Shown here piece by piece: positions 43,236-52,427 of a stretch of DNA of 64,000 nucleotides; the stretch's first letter is position 1, and each line of letters starts with the position of its first letter. The stretch comes from Hyphomicrobiaceae bacterium UBA7697. Its GTDB lineage: Bacteria; Pseudomonadota; Alphaproteobacteria; Rhizobiales; Methyloligellaceae. The stretch covers positions 146,730 through 210,729 of the forward strand of contig DLGJ01000005.1 in NCBI GenBank assembly GCA_002482645.1, written 5' to 3'. The notes under the pieces are model-generated. The model was given only the letters and a program-made list of their open reading frames with translations. It did not search any database and had not been told where the DNA came from. The translations under genes and the position numbers were made by a program.

Positions 43236-46200
43236 GACGGTTCTCCTTCCGTCAGCCACTCCGGAACGCGCGCGAGCTGCGCGTAGTCGTCGAAGCGGTA
43301 GGCGGAGGCGAAGGCCGGTCCCACGCGCCGTTTGACCTCGTAAGGCGTCGCCGGATCGTCGAAATACGCGATCAGATTTTCGAGGCGTTCGCGCGCGAGT
43401 TCGGCCAGCGCCTCCGGGCGCTCCTTGCTTGCGTCTTGTTCTTCGCCGCCGTCGCCGCGCCCCGACGCCCGGACATAGACCAATCCGCTGACGGTCCGTG
43501 GACCGAGTTCCGCGAATCCGCCGGTCTCGGCGATTGCCGCTTCGAGCGGCAGTTGCGGCTTGTAGAGGTCCGTCACATGGCTTGGGCCGGGCGGCGCGCC
43601 GGTCTTGTAGTCGTAGATCACGAGGCTGCCGTCTTCGGCTTCGTCGATCCGGTCGGCGCGGGCCGTCAGCCGGAAGCCCGACGGGAGCACCATCTCGCCC
43701 GGAATCTCGGAGAGGGAGCGCGCGACATTCGCGCGGCGCGCAGGTTCCGTCGCCGCGAACCATTGGGCAAAGAGCCGAAAGCCCGGCCGCCAGAACGCTT
43801 CGAGGCTTGGATGCACGCCCAGGCTTTCGAACGCCGCATCGCCCATGTCGCGGAGCACCGTTTCGATATCGTCCGGCAGTGTGTCCGGATAGGCGCCGGT
43901 GAACGCGTTGAGAATCTTGTGAAAGACCGAGCCGCGCAAGGCGATGTCCGGCGGGGCCCCAAGCGGCATCAGGGGCGAGAGCTTCAAGATGTGCTTCGCG
44001 TAGATCTCGTACGGATTGGCGATCCAGCGTTCGATCTGGGTAACGCTGAGCTTGCGCGGCCGTGCGGAGACGGGAGGTCGTGGTTTGGGCGGCTTCGCCG
44101 GCGCGAAGTCCTCGATCGCATCGCGTTCGCGCGCCCATGCCACCCAGGTCATCGGGGGCTGAAGTCCCTCGTCGAGCCCGGCGGCGGAGACCAGCGCCCG
44201 CAGCCGTTGCAGCCAGCGCGACGGGACGGTCGGCACGCCCTCGACCTTCAGCGCGCGGCTCAGCACCACGGATTTCGCGCCGAGGGCCTGAGCGAAATCA
44301 TGGGCGGCAAGGCCGATGCGGCGCTCCGGCGGCGACAGCCCGAGCCGCGCCCGCATGGGCCTGCTGAGCCACGGATCGGCGTCTTGAGGCCGGGGCCAGG
44401 ACCCTTCGTTGAGGCCGCCGAGCACCATCAGGTCCGGCTGCTGCAGGCGGGCCTCCATCTGGCCCCAAATGAACAGGCGCGGATGGGCGGGCCGGCGCGG
44501 CCGCACGGCCTGCCCCGCGAGCAGCGTGCGGTAGACGGCCGGATAGCTTTTCGCGGCGAGCTGCAATCCGCCGCCATCCTCGATGAGCCGCGACAGGAGC
44601 ACGGCCAGCGCTTCGCCCGCGTCGCCGGCCCACAGGGGCGCGGCGCCTGTCTCGTCGCGTGCCAGCGCTTCGGCTGCCTCGGCGTGCGCTTGCACGAGTT
44701 GTGCGGCCGAGGCCTCACCACCGCCGCTGAAGAGGTCCGCAAGCGGCGCGAATGCGTCTTTGAGCGCCGCCGCGAGTGCGGCGGCTTCGTCGCGTTCCGC
44801 CTCTGTCGTCGGCGCATATGGATTGGGCGCCGCTAGGGCCCGCGCGATACCGGATAGGCCGCGGTCGAGATAGATATCGCGGAAAATCGCCCGTTCCAGG
44901 AACCGCGCGACGCGCCGGGTCTCGCCCGCGGGGCGCGACAGCCGCGTCAGCGGGTGCTTGAGGAGCGCCATCAGCTCCACAGGGGCGAAATCGCTCTCGA
45001 CCGCCCCTAAGACCAGGTCGAGAAACGTGCCCGGCAGCGTATGGCGGATTGGCGTACCGGCGGAATCGTCGATGGCGAGGCCGTAGTCCTTGAGGCGCGC
45101 GGCGACGCGCCGGGCGAGTTCCCGGTCCGGCGTCACCAGCGCGGCGGTCTTGCCGGGCTGCTCGATCGACCAGCGCATAATCAGCGCGATGGTCTCGGCC
45201 TCGTCGTGGGCGGTCGGCGCTTCCACGAGGCTCAGTCCCCGCAGCGCCGCCGCCATATCGATCTGGCTCTTGCCGGTGCCGGCCAAGGCCTCCTGCCACA
45301 GTTCGGTGGTCTCGGCGGGCCGCAGGGTCTCGCTGACGAGGCGCAAGCGCATCTGCTCCGGGACGGCGGGCGCGCTCGAAGGCACGGTGGCAACGTCCGC
45401 GCGCGTCGCGCCGAGCTTCGTCAGGAGTTCGGCCATCCCGGCCTGGGGGTGCTCGGGATGGGCGCTCAGCGTCTCCCAACTCTCGTCGTCGAGCGAAAGG
45501 TCGAGGCCCGGCAAAACCACCGCGCCGTTCGGGAGGGAAGCGATGGTTTGAAGCAGCCGCGCGGTGGCGGGCACGGTGCCCGTCGAGCCTGCGGCGATCA
45601 CCGGAAAAGGCGAACCGTCCGCGAGGCGCTGCGTTTCCTGCGCCATGAGAAGGTTGCGCCGCACGACCGGCGAGACGAGCCCAATGCCGTCGAGAAATTT
45701 CGGCCATTGCTCGGTGAGAATCGCGAGGAAGTCGACCGTGCGCGCCCAATGGGCCGCGAGGTTGTCCGGAACGAGCGCTTCGAGCGCAGCGAGATCGGCT
45801 TCTTCCGAGTGGGCCGTATCCATGAGCGCGGCGAGATCGGCCGCGAGGCTCGCCGCTTGCGCCGGCGTCATGGGAGGGCGCCCGTGCGTGGCCGCAGAAC
45901 TTCCCTCAGCCGTACTGCGGGACCAGGCAAGGATCATGCGCATCAGCGCGATCAGCCTTGCGGTGGGCTCGATGGCGGGCGTTCCAAGATGGGAGTCGGC
46001 CGCGCTGAATTGCTCCGCGTCCAGGATCAGCGCGGCATCCTCGTCGGCATGGCCAAGCGCCAGGATACGCGGCAACAGCATGGCTTCGCCGCCGGATTCG
46101 GCGAGGAACGCCTCGCGCAAGGTCCGCGCGGCGCGGCGCGTCGGCAAATAGATCGTGGTCTTGGGCAGGCTGAGCCGGCCGGGTTTCGCCCCGCCCGGCG

Positions 46201-46300
46201 TGGGCAGATCCCCGGCCAGGATGGCGCGGGCGAGCGTCGTCAGGAACGGCGCCGAGGGCGGGATGGTGTAAAGGCGGGGATGTGCGCGGGGCTCGGGCAC
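43232..46300 (-). CDS. addB: double-strand break repair protein AddB
   Basis: The 1022-residue partner of AddA, with an inactivated helicase fold used for Chi recognition in characterised AddAB enzymes and a C-terminal RecB-family nuclease. The N-terminal helicase-like half starts (V)PEPRAHPRLYTIPPSAPFL. The nuclease part near the end has ITQIERWIANPYEIYAKHILKL, the segment DRIDEAEDGSLVIYDYKTG (nuclease Asp and the DxK core) and PQLPLEAAI. It begins at a GTG (46300) nine bases after the nucleotidyltransferase stop and overlaps addA by four bases. Confidence 0.93.
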   Translation of the reverse strand: MPEPRAHPRLYTIPPSAPFLTTLARAILAGDLPTPGGAKPGRLSLPKTTIYLPTRRAARTLREAFLAESGGEAMLLPRILALGHADEDAALILDAEQFSAADSHLGTPAIEPTARLIALMRMILAWSRSTAEGSSAATHGRPPMTPAQAASLAADLAALMDTAHSEEADLAALEALVPDNLAAHWARTVDFLAILTEQWPKFLDGIGLVSPVVRRNLLMAQETQRLADGSPFPVIAAGSTGTVPATARLLQTIASLPNGAVVLPGLDLSLDDESWETLSAHPEHPQAGMAELLTKLGATRADVATVPSSAPAVPEQMRLRLVSETLRPAETTELWQEALAGTGKSQIDMAAALRGLSLVEAPTAHDEAETIALIMRWSIEQPGKTAALVTPDRELARRVAARLKDYGLAIDDSAGTPIRHTLPGTFLDLVLGAVESDFAPVELMALLKHPLTRLSRPAGETRRVARFLERAIFRDIYLDRGLSGIARALAAPNPYAPTTEAERDEAAALAAALKDAFAPLADLFSGGGEASAAQLVQAHAEAAEALARDETGAAPLWAGDAGEALAVLLSRLIEDGGGLQLAAKSYPAVYRTLLAGQAVRPRRPAHPRLFIWGQMEARLQQPDLMVLGGLNEGSWPRPQDADPWLSRPMRARLGLSPPERRIGLAAHDFAQALGAKSVVLSRALKVEGVPTVPSRWLQRLRALVSAAGLDEGLQPPMTWVAWARERDAIEDFAPAKPPKPRPPVSARPRKLSVTQIERWIANPYEIYAKHILKLSPLMPLGAPPDIALRGSVFHKILNAFTGAYPDTLPDDIETVLRDMGDAAFESLGVHPSLEAFWRPGFRLFAQWFAATEPARRANVARSLSEIPGEMVLPSGFRLTARADRIDEAEDGSLVIYDYKTGAPPGPSHVTDLYKPQLPLEAAIAETGGFAELGPRTVSGLVYVRASGRGDGGEEQDASKERPEALAELARERLENLIAYFDDPATPYEVKRRVGPAFASAYRFDDYAQLARVPEWLTEGEPS

Positions 46301-46309
46301 GCTCGCCGC

Positions 46310-47035
46310 TCAAGCGCCTTCGTGCTCGAGCGATGCTTCCGCCTCTTCGAGCGCGTCCGGCGTGCCCACATGCATCCACCGCCCATCCAGACGCACGCCG
46401 TAGAGACGTCCCTTGGCCAGCGCGCGATCCCACAGAAGGTTCAGCGAGAAGGGGCCATCTGGCGCGTTTTCGAACAGCGACGCGGTGCATAGAGAAACGC
46501 CCGCGAAAGCGAAGGGCACGACCTGCCGTTCGCCGCGCCGGGACAAACGGCCGTCCGGCTCCATATCGAAGTCGCCGCGCCCGTTATAGCCGAGGCTCGT
46601 CGACAAGGGGGCCAGCAGCAGCAGGCAGTCCATGAGCGCCGGATTCCAATGGCGCACCATGTGAGGAAGGGCGGGCGTCACGCCCTCGCTCCAAACGGAG
46701 TCCGAATTGTGGATGAAGAACGGCCCGTCGCCGAGAAGGGGCAGGGCCTTGGCCGCGCCGCCGCCGGTGTCGAGCAGGAGTGCGCGCTCGTCCGAGACGG
46801 CGGTTTCGGGACCGCGATGGGAGCGGGTCTTCAGGTGCGTCTCGATCTGCTCGGGCAGGTAATGCACGTTGACCACCGCCGTTTCGACCCCGGCTGCGTC
46901 GAGGCGGTCGAGGACGTGATCCAGCAGCGCTTTTCCCATCAACGGCACGAGCGGTTTCGGCATGGTTTCGGTGATGGGGCGCATGCGCTCGCCGAATCCG
47001 GCGGACAGCACCATCGCTCGACGAACGCGGGTCAT
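46310..47035 (-). CDS. nucleotidyltransferase, MurU-like
   Basis: A 241-residue sugar-nucleotidyltransferase: AMVLSAGFGERMRPITETMPKPLVPLMGKALLDHVL gives the Gly-rich nucleotide site and the MPKPL Lys. HNSDSVW is in the position of the metal-binding Asp. MurU (N-acetylmuramate-1-phosphate uridylyltransferase) of the anabolic peptidoglycan recycling pathway has this layout. The gene immediately upstream is a TsaE fusion whose second half resembles AmgK, the kinase that makes the MurU substrate. The pathway assignment rests on this pairing and on similarity. Confidence 0.8.
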   Translation of the reverse strand: MTRVRRAMVLSAGFGERMRPITETMPKPLVPLMGKALLDHVLDRLDAAGVETAVVNVHYLPEQIETHLKTRSHRGPETAVSDERALLLDTGGGAAKALPLLGDGPFFIHNSDSVWSEGVTPALPHMVRHWNPALMDCLLLLAPLSTSLGYNGRGDFDMEPDGRLSRRGERQVVPFAFAGVSLCTASLFENAPDGPFSLNLLWDRALAKGRLYGVRLDGRWMHVGTPDALEEAEASLEHEGA

Positions 47036-47047
47036 GACAATGTCCTT

Positions 47048-48574
47048 CTAGAGCGACCGGGGTGGAAGCTCGTCCGCGGCCGGGAATTCCCGCGCATAGA
47101 AGTCGCGCAAATCCGCAAGGCCGGGATGGGCGAGATCGCGTTCCAAATAGCGTGCCACCCGGGGCATGTGAGCAAGATATGCGCGCTTTCCGTCACGTTT
47201 CGCCAGCCGTGCAAAGATGCCGAGGATCTTGGAATTCCGTTGGGCACCAAGCGTGGCGTAAAGCGTCCGGAAGTCATCGCTGGAGAAGGCTCCGCCCCGT
47301 GCCGTTCGGGCCGCACAGTACCGGTCGAGTTCGGCCCGTTCAAGCGCTTCGGGAACGTCCAGCCGGGCATCCTGAAGCAAGGAGACGAGGTCATAGGCCA
47401 GCGGCCCGTAAAGCGCGTCCTGGAAGTCCAGAAGGCCGACATTCCGGGTCCCTTCGCGTCCGGGCAAATGCATCAAATTGGGCGAGTGGAAGTCCCTCAG
47501 GACCCAGCCCGGATCGGCCTCGGCGGCGCGTTCCAGATGCGGCCGCCATAGGGCCTCGAATTCGCTCCTGACCGAGGCGGGCAATTCCCGTCCATGTGCC
47601 GCGGGCCACAGCCATTCGACGATCAGGGATGCCTCGATGAGCATGGCCTCCGCATCGAAGCGGGGGAGGACGTAAGCATCGTGCCCTTGAACCGGCAAGG
47701 CCGGGCCGGGCGGCAACTCGGATAGCGCGAGGAGGACGTCGACGGCCTTGCTCCAGAGGACGCCCTGGCCGGTGCCGCGCTCCATGGCCGTCTTGAAGAC
47801 CGCATCGCCGAAGTCCTCCAGAACGATGAAGCCCTTCTCGAGGTCGAAGGCTTGGATTTCGGGTGCCGAGAACCCGCGGGCCCGCAGAGCTTCGGCGACG
47901 GCGACGAACGGCGTCACGTCCTCGGCGAGATGCACCAGCGCGCTATAGGGCTTCCCGTCCCGGATCGGGGGGCCGTCTGGCTGCCGGGGCGCGTTCATGA
48001 GCACGGCGCGCCGGTCGGGCAGCACGAGCCGCGCATAGCCGCGCGCGGACGCATCTCCCTGCAGGTACCAAGCGTCGGCTTCGGCAAACGCGGTCCCTTC
48101 GAGGAAGCCCGCAAGCGCCTGCAGCCTGTGAAGCCGGCCTGCCCAATTTCCACGCCCCGTGAGAACGAGGCTCCGCGTGCCGGCTTCGCCGGTCTCGTCG
48201 AGAACGATGTCGAGGCGGTCCTGCGGCAGCCATCCGGCGGCCCGTTCGGGCCATTCGATCAGCAGCGCCCCGTCCGCCAGCGCATCGTCCAAGCCCAGTT
48301 CCTCCAACTCGCCCTCGTCGAGGCGGTAGAAGTCGCAATGGCTGAGTGCCAGGCGCGGCGTCTCGTAACGTTGAATCAAGCCGAACGTTGGGCTCGGCAC
48401 TTCGCTCTGGCCGTCGAAATGACCGACAAGCGTCCGGGCCAAAGTCGTCTTCCCGGCACCGAGGGGGCCGGACAGGGTCACGACATCGCCCGTCTTGAGG
48501 TTGAGTGCGATCCGGCTGGCAAGCCGGTCGAGACGGTCCAAATCGACCCCGTCAAGCCGCCAGATTTCGGTCAT
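47048..48574 (-). CDS. fusion of TsaE (tRNA t6A complex ATPase) and AmgK-like sugar kinase
   Basis: A 508-residue two-domain protein. Residues 1-155 are TsaE, the ATPase of the tRNA t6A37-forming complex, with the P-loop SGPLGAGKTTL (36-45) and LSHCDFYRLDEGELEELGLD. Residues about 165-508 are an aminoglycoside-phosphotransferase-fold kinase with catalytic HSPNL in the LRDFHSPNLMHL segment (HxxN) and metal-binding LLDFQDALYG. That kinase resembles AmgK, which phosphorylates MurNAc/GlcNAc for peptidoglycan recycling; the MurU-like gene follows 12 bases later. The ATG overlaps the divL stop (ATGA). The fusion seems common in this order. Confidence 0.88.
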   Translation of the reverse strand: MTEIWRLDGVDLDRLDRLASRIALNLKTGDVVTLSGPLGAGKTTLARTLVGHFDGQSEVPSPTFGLIQRYETPRLALSHCDFYRLDEGELEELGLDDALADGALLIEWPERAAGWLPQDRLDIVLDETGEAGTRSLVLTGRGNWAGRLHRLQALAGFLEGTAFAEADAWYLQGDASARGYARLVLPDRRAVLMNAPRQPDGPPIRDGKPYSALVHLAEDVTPFVAVAEALRARGFSAPEIQAFDLEKGFIVLEDFGDAVFKTAMERGTGQGVLWSKAVDVLLALSELPPGPALPVQGHDAYVLPRFDAEAMLIEASLIVEWLWPAAHGRELPASVRSEFEALWRPHLERAAEADPGWVLRDFHSPNLMHLPGREGTRNVGLLDFQDALYGPLAYDLVSLLQDARLDVPEALERAELDRYCAARTARGGAFSSDDFRTLYATLGAQRNSKILGIFARLAKRDGKRAYLAHMPRVARYLERDLAHPGLADLRDFYAREFPAADELPPRSL

Positions 48575-50763
48575 CCGGCGCTGGTCGCCCGCAAGGGGCC
48601 CGCTTCCGTCTCGGGCGTCTCAACGTCCTGCTTCAGCGGCAGCAGAACCGTGAAGCGCGATCCCTCTCCCGGCTCGCTATCGAGCGAAACCGTGCCGCCA
48701 TGGAGTTCCGCCAGGCTCTTGACGATGGAGAGGCCAAGACCGGCGCCCCGGTGACGCGACCCTTGGGTCCGGCTTTCGAAACGGTCGAACACGGTGTCTT
48801 GGAAGTCCTCTGGTATCCCTGCGCCTTCGTCCTCGACCGAGAAGGCGATCATGGCGCCATCGCGACGGCAATTCAGGCGGACCACGGTGCGAGGCGCCGA
48901 GAACCCGATGGCGTTGGCGAGCAGATTATAGAGGATCTGGGTCACGCGGCTAGCGTCCGCGACCACCTCGTCGACGCCTCTCTCGATGGCGATCTCGAGC
49001 CGGACGTCGTTCTGCTTGAGCCGTTCCTCGACGCCCTGGCGTGCGGCTTCGATGATGGCCGAGACGCGCACGGGGGCGAGTTTGAGCTTCAACGAGCCCG
49101 CATCGATCGTGGCGAGGTCCAGAATGTCGTCCACGATCGCGCGCAAGGTCGTGCCGGACGACAGCATGTCGTCCACATATTCGCGCTGTTTCTCCGTCAG
49201 GGAACCGAATGCGGGTTCGGCGAGCATCTGCGCGAAACCGAGCATGCTGTTGAGCGGCGTCCGCAACTCGTAGGAAACGTGCGAAACAAAGTCGCTCTTG
49301 AGCCGGTCCGCGGTTTGCAGCGCTTCGTTCTTCTCGATCAGGGCGCGCTCGGCGCGTTTGGTGTCGGTGATGTCCGAATAGGTGAGCAGCGTGCCGCCAT
49401 CGGGCAGGGGCAGCGCGGCGCAGGACAGCACCGTTCCGTCGGGCCGGTCGAACTGGCTGTCATAGGGATGCCGCTCGGCGACGATGGCGGTCACCGCCGA
49501 ACGGGTTCGCTCCCATTCCTCGGGAGCATCGTAAAGAAGGCTGCACCAAGCGGTGACTTCGTCCACATGCGGTTCGGCATCGAGGAGTTTCGGCGTGAGG
49601 CACCAGATTGCCGCGAACGCGCTGTTGTACAAACGCAAGCGTCCGTCGGAGCCGAACACGGCGACGCCTTCGCGCAACGTGTCCAACGTCTCCCGTTGGA
49701 CTTGGCTGAGAGCGTTGTACCGGCTTTCCAACGCGATGTGCTCGGTAACGTTCTCGTAGAGATATGTCACGCCGCCCTCGCTGTTCGCATCGGCGATCAC
49801 GTGAAGCATGATGCCATCCGGCAGGTGCCAGCGGTCTTCGATCTGCTTGTCCGTGCCGTAGGCGGACAGCCATTCCTGCTTCCAGGCCCGGTACTCGGCG
49901 CGTTCTTCTAGCCGGCGCGCCTGCCGCAGACGATCGAGAATTTCGCCGTCGCGGGGCCGGGTGCCCAGCCAATCCGCATCGAGCTGCCAAAGATCGACAT
50001 AGGCTTGGTTGTAATGCGCGAGCCGCTGTGTGGAATCGAATACGGCGAAGGCGGTGGCCAGCCGGTCGAAACCGCGGAAATGCGTGTCGATCAGGGCCCG
50101 GGCGGCCGTGTTGTCGCGCTCGTTGCGCTTGGCTTCGTCGAGCAGACAGCGCAAGGCTATGACCTGCTTCTCCAGCTCTTTATGTTTTTCGGAGAGTTCG
50201 GCCAGTTCGAGCCGTTGGCCCGCGATATCGCGGATCTTCAACACCAGCGTGTGGCCCGCGGTCCGGCCGTCGGCCTCCACGTAACGGTCGCGCGTCGTGC
50301 GCAGCATCAGATTGAACGGTTCGCCGTGCTCGGCGAGGATTTTCATGGCCGATTCGAGATCGGCTGCCGAGCCTTCGTCGAGCCACCGCTCGAAGGCGAG
50401 AAGTTGCGCCGGGTCGCGCGGCACGCCGAACCCGGTTGGCAAATTCGAAACAAGGAGTTCCGCGTCGGCGGTCTCGCCGAGCGTCAGCAGGGCCTGAGGC
50501 TCGGCGGCGAGAACCGTTTCGAGTGTGTTTTCGCTCAAGGAGAGGCGTTCTGCTTCTTCGGCCGCTTTCGCCTCGCGCGCGCGGGCGCGCTTGATCGCGC
50601 GCAGGCAGGCGATGATCATGCCGACCGCAAACGCGATGATGCCGAGATCAAGGACGAGCTTCAGCAGCGTGTAGGGATCGAGAAAACCGCCATCCGCGGC
50701 GTCTGCCTCATGGACCGGCAGGAGCCATGCAGGAACCGAATAGGCGAGAACGCGGCGCAGCGT
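48571..50763 (-). CDS. divL: DivL-type tyrosine pseudo-histidine kinase
   Basis: A 730-residue membrane sensor: signal-like start, one membrane helix (about 34-56), a coiled coil, PAS domains (about 150-420, e.g. LFDSTQRLAHYNQAYVDLW), a DHp dimerisation helix and an HATPase domain (NLLANAIGFSAPRT, DEGAGIP, HRGAGLGLSIVKSLAELHGG). In the H-box the usual phospho-acceptor is Tyr498: FVSHVSYELRTPL, where kinases have SHELRTP. This is the hallmark of Caulobacter DivL, which regulates the CckA kinase and CtrA in cell-cycle control. The position beside tsaE is the usual one in Hyphomicrobiales. The ATG at 50763 follows AAGGTGG. Confidence 0.88.
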   Translation of the reverse strand, partial: TLRRVLAYSVPAWLLPVHEADAADGGFLDPYTLLKLVLDLGIIAFAVGMIIACLRAIKRARAREAKAAEEAERLSLSENTLETVLAAEPQALLTLGETADAELLVSNLPTGFGVPRDPAQLLAFERWLDEGSAADLESAMKILAEHGEPFNLMLRTTRDRYVEADGRTAGHTLVLKIRDIAGQRLELAELSEKHKELEKQVIALRCLLDEAKRNERDNTAARALIDTHFRGFDRLATAFAVFDSTQRLAHYNQAYVDLWQLDADWLGTRPRDGEILDRLRQARRLEERAEYRAWKQEWLSAYGTDKQIEDRWHLPDGIMLHVIADANSEGGVTYLYENVTEHIALESRYNALSQVQRETLDTLREGVAVFGSDGRLRLYNSAFAAIWCLTPKLLDAEPHVDEVTAWCSLLYDAPEEWERTRSAVTAIVAERHPYDSQFDRPDGTVLSCAALPLPDGGTLLTYSDITDTKRAERALIEKNEALQTADRLKSDFVSHVSYELRTPLNSMLGFAQMLAEPAFGSLTEKQREYVDDMLSSGTTLRAIVDDILDLATIDAGSLKLKLAPVRVSAIIEAARQGVEERLKQNDVRLEIAIERGVDEVVADASRVTQILYNLLANAIGFSAPRTVVRLNCRRDGAMIAFSVEDEGAGIPEDFQDTVFDRFESRTQGSRHRGAGLGLSIVKSLAELHGGTVSLDSEPGEGSRFTVLLPLKQDVETPETEAGPLRATSAG

Positions 50764-51097
50764 CATGGGCCACCTTGAATCAGGCGCTGCCTCCCCTCTG
50801 CTGGTCCGCATGGTCCCCCTCGCTCCACGCCGCCGCTGTGATGCCGAACGTCCGGCGGCACTGTCGTTCCACGCCGCGTCATGACAAAGCCCTTGCGCGC
50901 CCGAAACTCGCCGCCGGCCGGACGCGGAACAGGGCGGGCATAAGCCAGCCGCAAGGACGAATCACTTTTAGACTAACTGTTTCGGTTCCTATTGCCCACA
51001 GCTCCCGCGAGCATTGCCGCAACGCGAAACGGCGCACCGGAATCTCGCCGTCGGCGCCGGGTATCGTGCTTGAGGGAGTTGCTCGGGTCGCGTCCGC
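50764..51097. other. 334-base gap between divL and the AraC regulator
   Basis: Reading both strands gave no convincing gene, no T-rich terminator and no tRNA. This is the left edge of the block that separates divL from ahcY. A short AT-rich stretch lies at 50964-50984 (TCACTTTTAGACTAACTGT), a possible promoter element for divL on the minus strand. Confidence 0.3.
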
Positions 51098-52099
51098 CTA
51101 TGACGGGGTTTCGGTGCCGTCGGCGGACGTTTGCAACGCTCGCTGCCGGTAGTCGCCGGGGGTCATGTTCGTCCAGCGCCGGAAGGCGCGGACGAAGTGG
51201 GCCGGATCGGAATAGCCGAGTGAAAAGGCCATCTCCATGCCGGAGAGAGTCTCCGACCGGACAAGATGCAGCGCCGTCGTCCGGCGGATGTCGTCGACCA
51301 TCTCCTCGAACGAAAAGCCCCAATCGTGCAAGCGCCTCTGCAGGGTTCGGCTGCTCAGGCCAAGCCGGGGCGCGATCCTGTCGAGTGTCACGCTATCGTA
51401 GGGCAAGGCCGCCTTCACAATGCCGGCGAGCACGGCGGGGGCCTTAAGCGGATCGGTTTGCTCGGCCCGCGCCGCCTTCGCACGGAGCTTGAAGTTCAGG
51501 ATGTCCCGGTCGATCACGATGCCGTTGAAGCCGCTGTCGAATTCGATCGAAGACCCGAAGATCTTCTCGAGGCCATCGCCATAGCGTGCCGATGGGAACG
51601 CGAAACGCGCGCCGACGGCCTCGGGGACGTCCGCCAGTAGCGCCACGTTGCGCAACACGGCGAGCGATCCGAGAACATGTTGCAGAGGGTCGTAGTTCGA
51701 CCGGCCCGCATAGGCGAAGCTGACGAGGGCGTGCCGTTCGGTCAGCCGAAAGCGAACCTCCGCTCCCTGAAGCAACAGTCCGACACCGGAGACCGCCGTC
51801 CGGCAGGCCTCCTCGAGTGTCGATGCGCCCATGGCCGCTTGGCCCCAGAGGCCGAAATCGGCGAGCCGGGCCTGATTGCCGATCTCGGCGCCCGGGAAGC
51901 AATCGCCAAAAATCGCTTCGAGTTCCACCCCGAGCTTGAAGCAGAGTTCGCGCGGCAGCCAGCCGCTCTCGTGGAGCATGTCCGACGGCGAAATCTCGGC
52001 GCGCTTGAAGACCTCGCGCGGAGAGATCGACCGCTCGCGAAGGTACCGGGCGATTGGCAGGAGCGTACGAGGGTTATGTGCAAAGCCGACGTCCCGCAT
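51098..52099 (-). CDS. AraC family transcriptional regulator
   Basis: A 333-residue regulator: an N-terminal arabinose-binding-like domain of the OruR type (about 1-190; CFPGAEIGNQARLADFGLWGQAAMG) and a C-terminal double helix-turn-helix (about 235-320; LRLGLSSRTLQRRLHDWGFSFEEM and MAFSLGYSDPAHFVRAFRRWTNMTPGDYR). It is divergent from the arylsulfatase gene across 328 bases, the usual geometry for a regulator and its target. The inducer is unknown. Confidence 0.88.
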   Translation of the reverse strand: MRDVGFAHNPRTLLPIARYLRERSISPREVFKRAEISPSDMLHESGWLPRELCFKLGVELEAIFGDCFPGAEIGNQARLADFGLWGQAAMGASTLEEACRTAVSGVGLLLQGAEVRFRLTERHALVSFAYAGRSNYDPLQHVLGSLAVLRNVALLADVPEAVGARFAFPSARYGDGLEKIFGSSIEFDSGFNGIVIDRDILNFKLRAKAARAEQTDPLKAPAVLAGIVKAALPYDSVTLDRIAPRLGLSSRTLQRRLHDWGFSFEEMVDDIRRTTALHLVRSETLSGMEMAFSLGYSDPAHFVRAFRRWTNMTPGDYRQRALQTSADGTETPS

Positions 52100-52427
52100 A
52101 CCCTAATGCTCCGCCCCCTGACGTGGCAGAGACGGTCAGTCTTCCACGCCGCGGATTTAGTCCGGGGCCGAACGGTTTCCCGCCGGCACCCGGCATCCCC
52201 TCATGCTGCAAGAGTGGCAGATTGGCGCCAAATGGCAATGTGGAATTGCCGGGCGTGAGATAGCTCTCTAGAAGCGCTCGCGGAATCGGTCGGCTGGCCG
52301 AGGCCGAGCGTTCGCATGGATATCGATTTCGATCGGGCGGAAGCTGGTGCCAGCGGCCGCCACCGTGCATGCGCCTTCCTTGCTGGAAGGACGCCGTCCG
52401 GCACGGGCAAGACAGGAGTGAAGGACA
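52100..52427. other. 328-base divergent gap between the AraC gene and arylsulfatase
   Basis: No coding region was found. The gap contains an AraC-controlled promoter in all likelihood but no clear -35/-10 pair was recognised. A GG...GC pair at 52234-52249 looks like a sigma-54 promoter but has 12 rather than 10 bases between its GG and GC. The sulfatase ribosome-binding site GAAGGACA is at 52419-52426. Confidence 0.3.

Noticed and set aside
43236..44138. Upstream extension of addA into addB
   Set aside because: The frame is open but has no homology. The GTG at 43235 has AAGGAG and the standard four-base overlap.
52234..52249. Possible sigma-54 promoter before the arylsulfatase
   Set aside because: The GG and GC elements are 12 bases apart, not 10, so sigma-54 would not recognise it.
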